From positions 1 through 8,080 of the forward strand of contig JAICIW010000082.1 of NCBI GenBank assembly GCA_025928735.1: DNA of 8,080 nt, read 5' to 3'. Position numbers and translations under genes: made by a program. The DNA comes from Rhodanobacteraceae bacterium. GTDB lineage: Bacteria > Pseudomonadota > Gammaproteobacteria > Xanthomonadales > Rhodanobacteraceae. The notes under the pieces are model-generated. The model made no database searches. It saw nothing but the letters and a program-made list of their open reading frames with translations, and had not been told where the DNA came from. Numbering within the stretch: position 1 is the first letter of the stretch; each line of letters starts with the position of its first letter. Below are positions 7,449 through 8,080 of the stretch, in pieces.

Positions 7449-8080
7449 TCATTCGCCATCGCAGGCGAGCGGAATGTCCATCCGCAGGCGGGTTCCGCGA
7501 CCCGGCGCGGTATCGATGACGAACTTCGCGTCCAGCCGGCGGGCACGCGACGCAAGGCTCGTCAGACCGGTACCTTTGGCATGCGACGATGCGTCGAAAC
7601 CGCAGCCGTCGTCACGGATTTCGACGCACAGCGCTGCACCCGTACCCTGCACGTCGACGTGCACGCGCTCCGCATCGCTGTGCTTCAGCGCATTGGTCAG
7701 GGCTTCCTGGATGAAGCGCAGCACGTCCAGGCTCTGGCCGGGTGGAACTTGCATGCGATCAATGTCCGCCAATCGCCAGTGATTGGCGATGCCCACGGCG
7801 TCCAGCCGGTCGCTCCATCGATACCGCAGGGTTTCCAGCGGCTCCATGAGGCCGCCGCTGACGGCGTGCGTGGTGGTATTGATGACGAGATGCAAGTCGT
7901 CGCGCAACGATTTCAGCGTCTCGACGGCGTGTGCATCGGGATTCACGCCGGCCGGACCATGTTCCAGTGCCGCGATGGCCGACACCAGGCTGCCGCCGAA
8001 GCCGTCGTGCAGGTCGCGCACCAGATCGAGGCGCGCGCCAATCTGCGCATTCGCCAGCGCCAGCGCATGTTCGCGTCCGA
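7449..8080 (-). CDS. Sensor histidine kinase, NarX/UhpB (HisKA_3) type, C-terminal part
   Basis: 209 residues are visible; the N-terminus is beyond the right edge. The phosphoacceptor H-box is VRDLHDGFGGSL, with the histidine at visible residue 24. The ATPase domain follows, with N-box FIQEALTNALKHS (about visible 122-134), G1 box DDGCGFD (about 156-162) and G2 box GTGLTSLASRA (about 169-179). It ends with GRGTRLRMDIPL. All catalytic motifs are intact. Such kinases autophosphorylate and pass the phosphate to a LuxR/NarL-type response regulator. None lies downstream here, because a terminator follows the stop, so the partner is upstream or elsewhere. The GTG at 8021 is an internal Val of the H-box, not the start, since the frame stays open and family-like to the window edge. 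The sensed signal cannot be told from this part. Confidence 0.93.
   Translation of the reverse strand, partial: GREHALALANAQIGARLDLVRDLHDGFGGSLVSAIAALEHGPAGVNPDAHAVETLKSLRDDLHLVINTTTHAVSGGLMEPLETLRYRWSDRLDAVGIANHWRLADIDRMQVPPGQSLDVLRFIQEALTNALKHSDAERVHVDVQGTGAALCVEIRDDGCGFDASSHAKGTGLTSLASRARRLDAKFVIDTAPGRGTRLRMDIPLACDGE

Noticed and set aside
7449..8021. Histidine kinase starting at the GTG at 8021
   Set aside because: That codon is a Val inside the H-box, and the frame continues with kinase-like sequence to the window edge, so the true start is outside.

Overview
The window looks like a gammaproteobacterial chromosome, most likely Xanthomonadales/Rhodanobacteraceae-like. The support is high GC, a standard rpsO-pnp pair, a CRP/Clp-type palindrome, a REP-like hairpin of the common ATCCCGGC...GCCGGGAT type, and an ESPR extended signal peptide, which is typical of beta- and gammaproteobacteria. 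The taxonomic placement is inference. All five genes are on the minus strand, so transcription runs from high to low coordinates.

Layout in the direction of transcription: (1) the 3' part of a NarX/UhpB-type (HisKA_3) sensor histidine kinase, 8080-7449, closed by a strong intrinsic terminator; (2) a 191-base gap with a CRP/Clp-like site and a small inverted repeat; (3) a 985-residue glycine-rich surface protein, 7257-4300, with its own terminator; (4) a promoter and a structured leader with a perfect 16-bp hairpin, then rpsO (ribosomal protein S15) and pnp (polynucleotide phosphorylase), followed by a terminator; (5) a 349-base gap with a REP-like hairpin and a diverged second copy of the pnp terminator; (6) a GTG-started, GltD-like FAD/NAD(P)/Fe-S oxidoreductase, 1190-1, which runs off the left edge.

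The housekeeping part (rpsO-pnp) is ordinary apart from its leader. The unusual part is the 985-residue protein. It starts with an autotransporter-type extended signal peptide. It continues with ten Phe-headed, glycine-rich modules and an autotransporter-passenger-like beta region. It ends not in an outer-membrane beta-barrel but in a PEP-CTERM tripartite tail, the sorting signal read by exosortases. It therefore appears to combine parts of two surface-display routes. No exosortase, barrel protein or response regulator is visible in the window, so its partners must be elsewhere.
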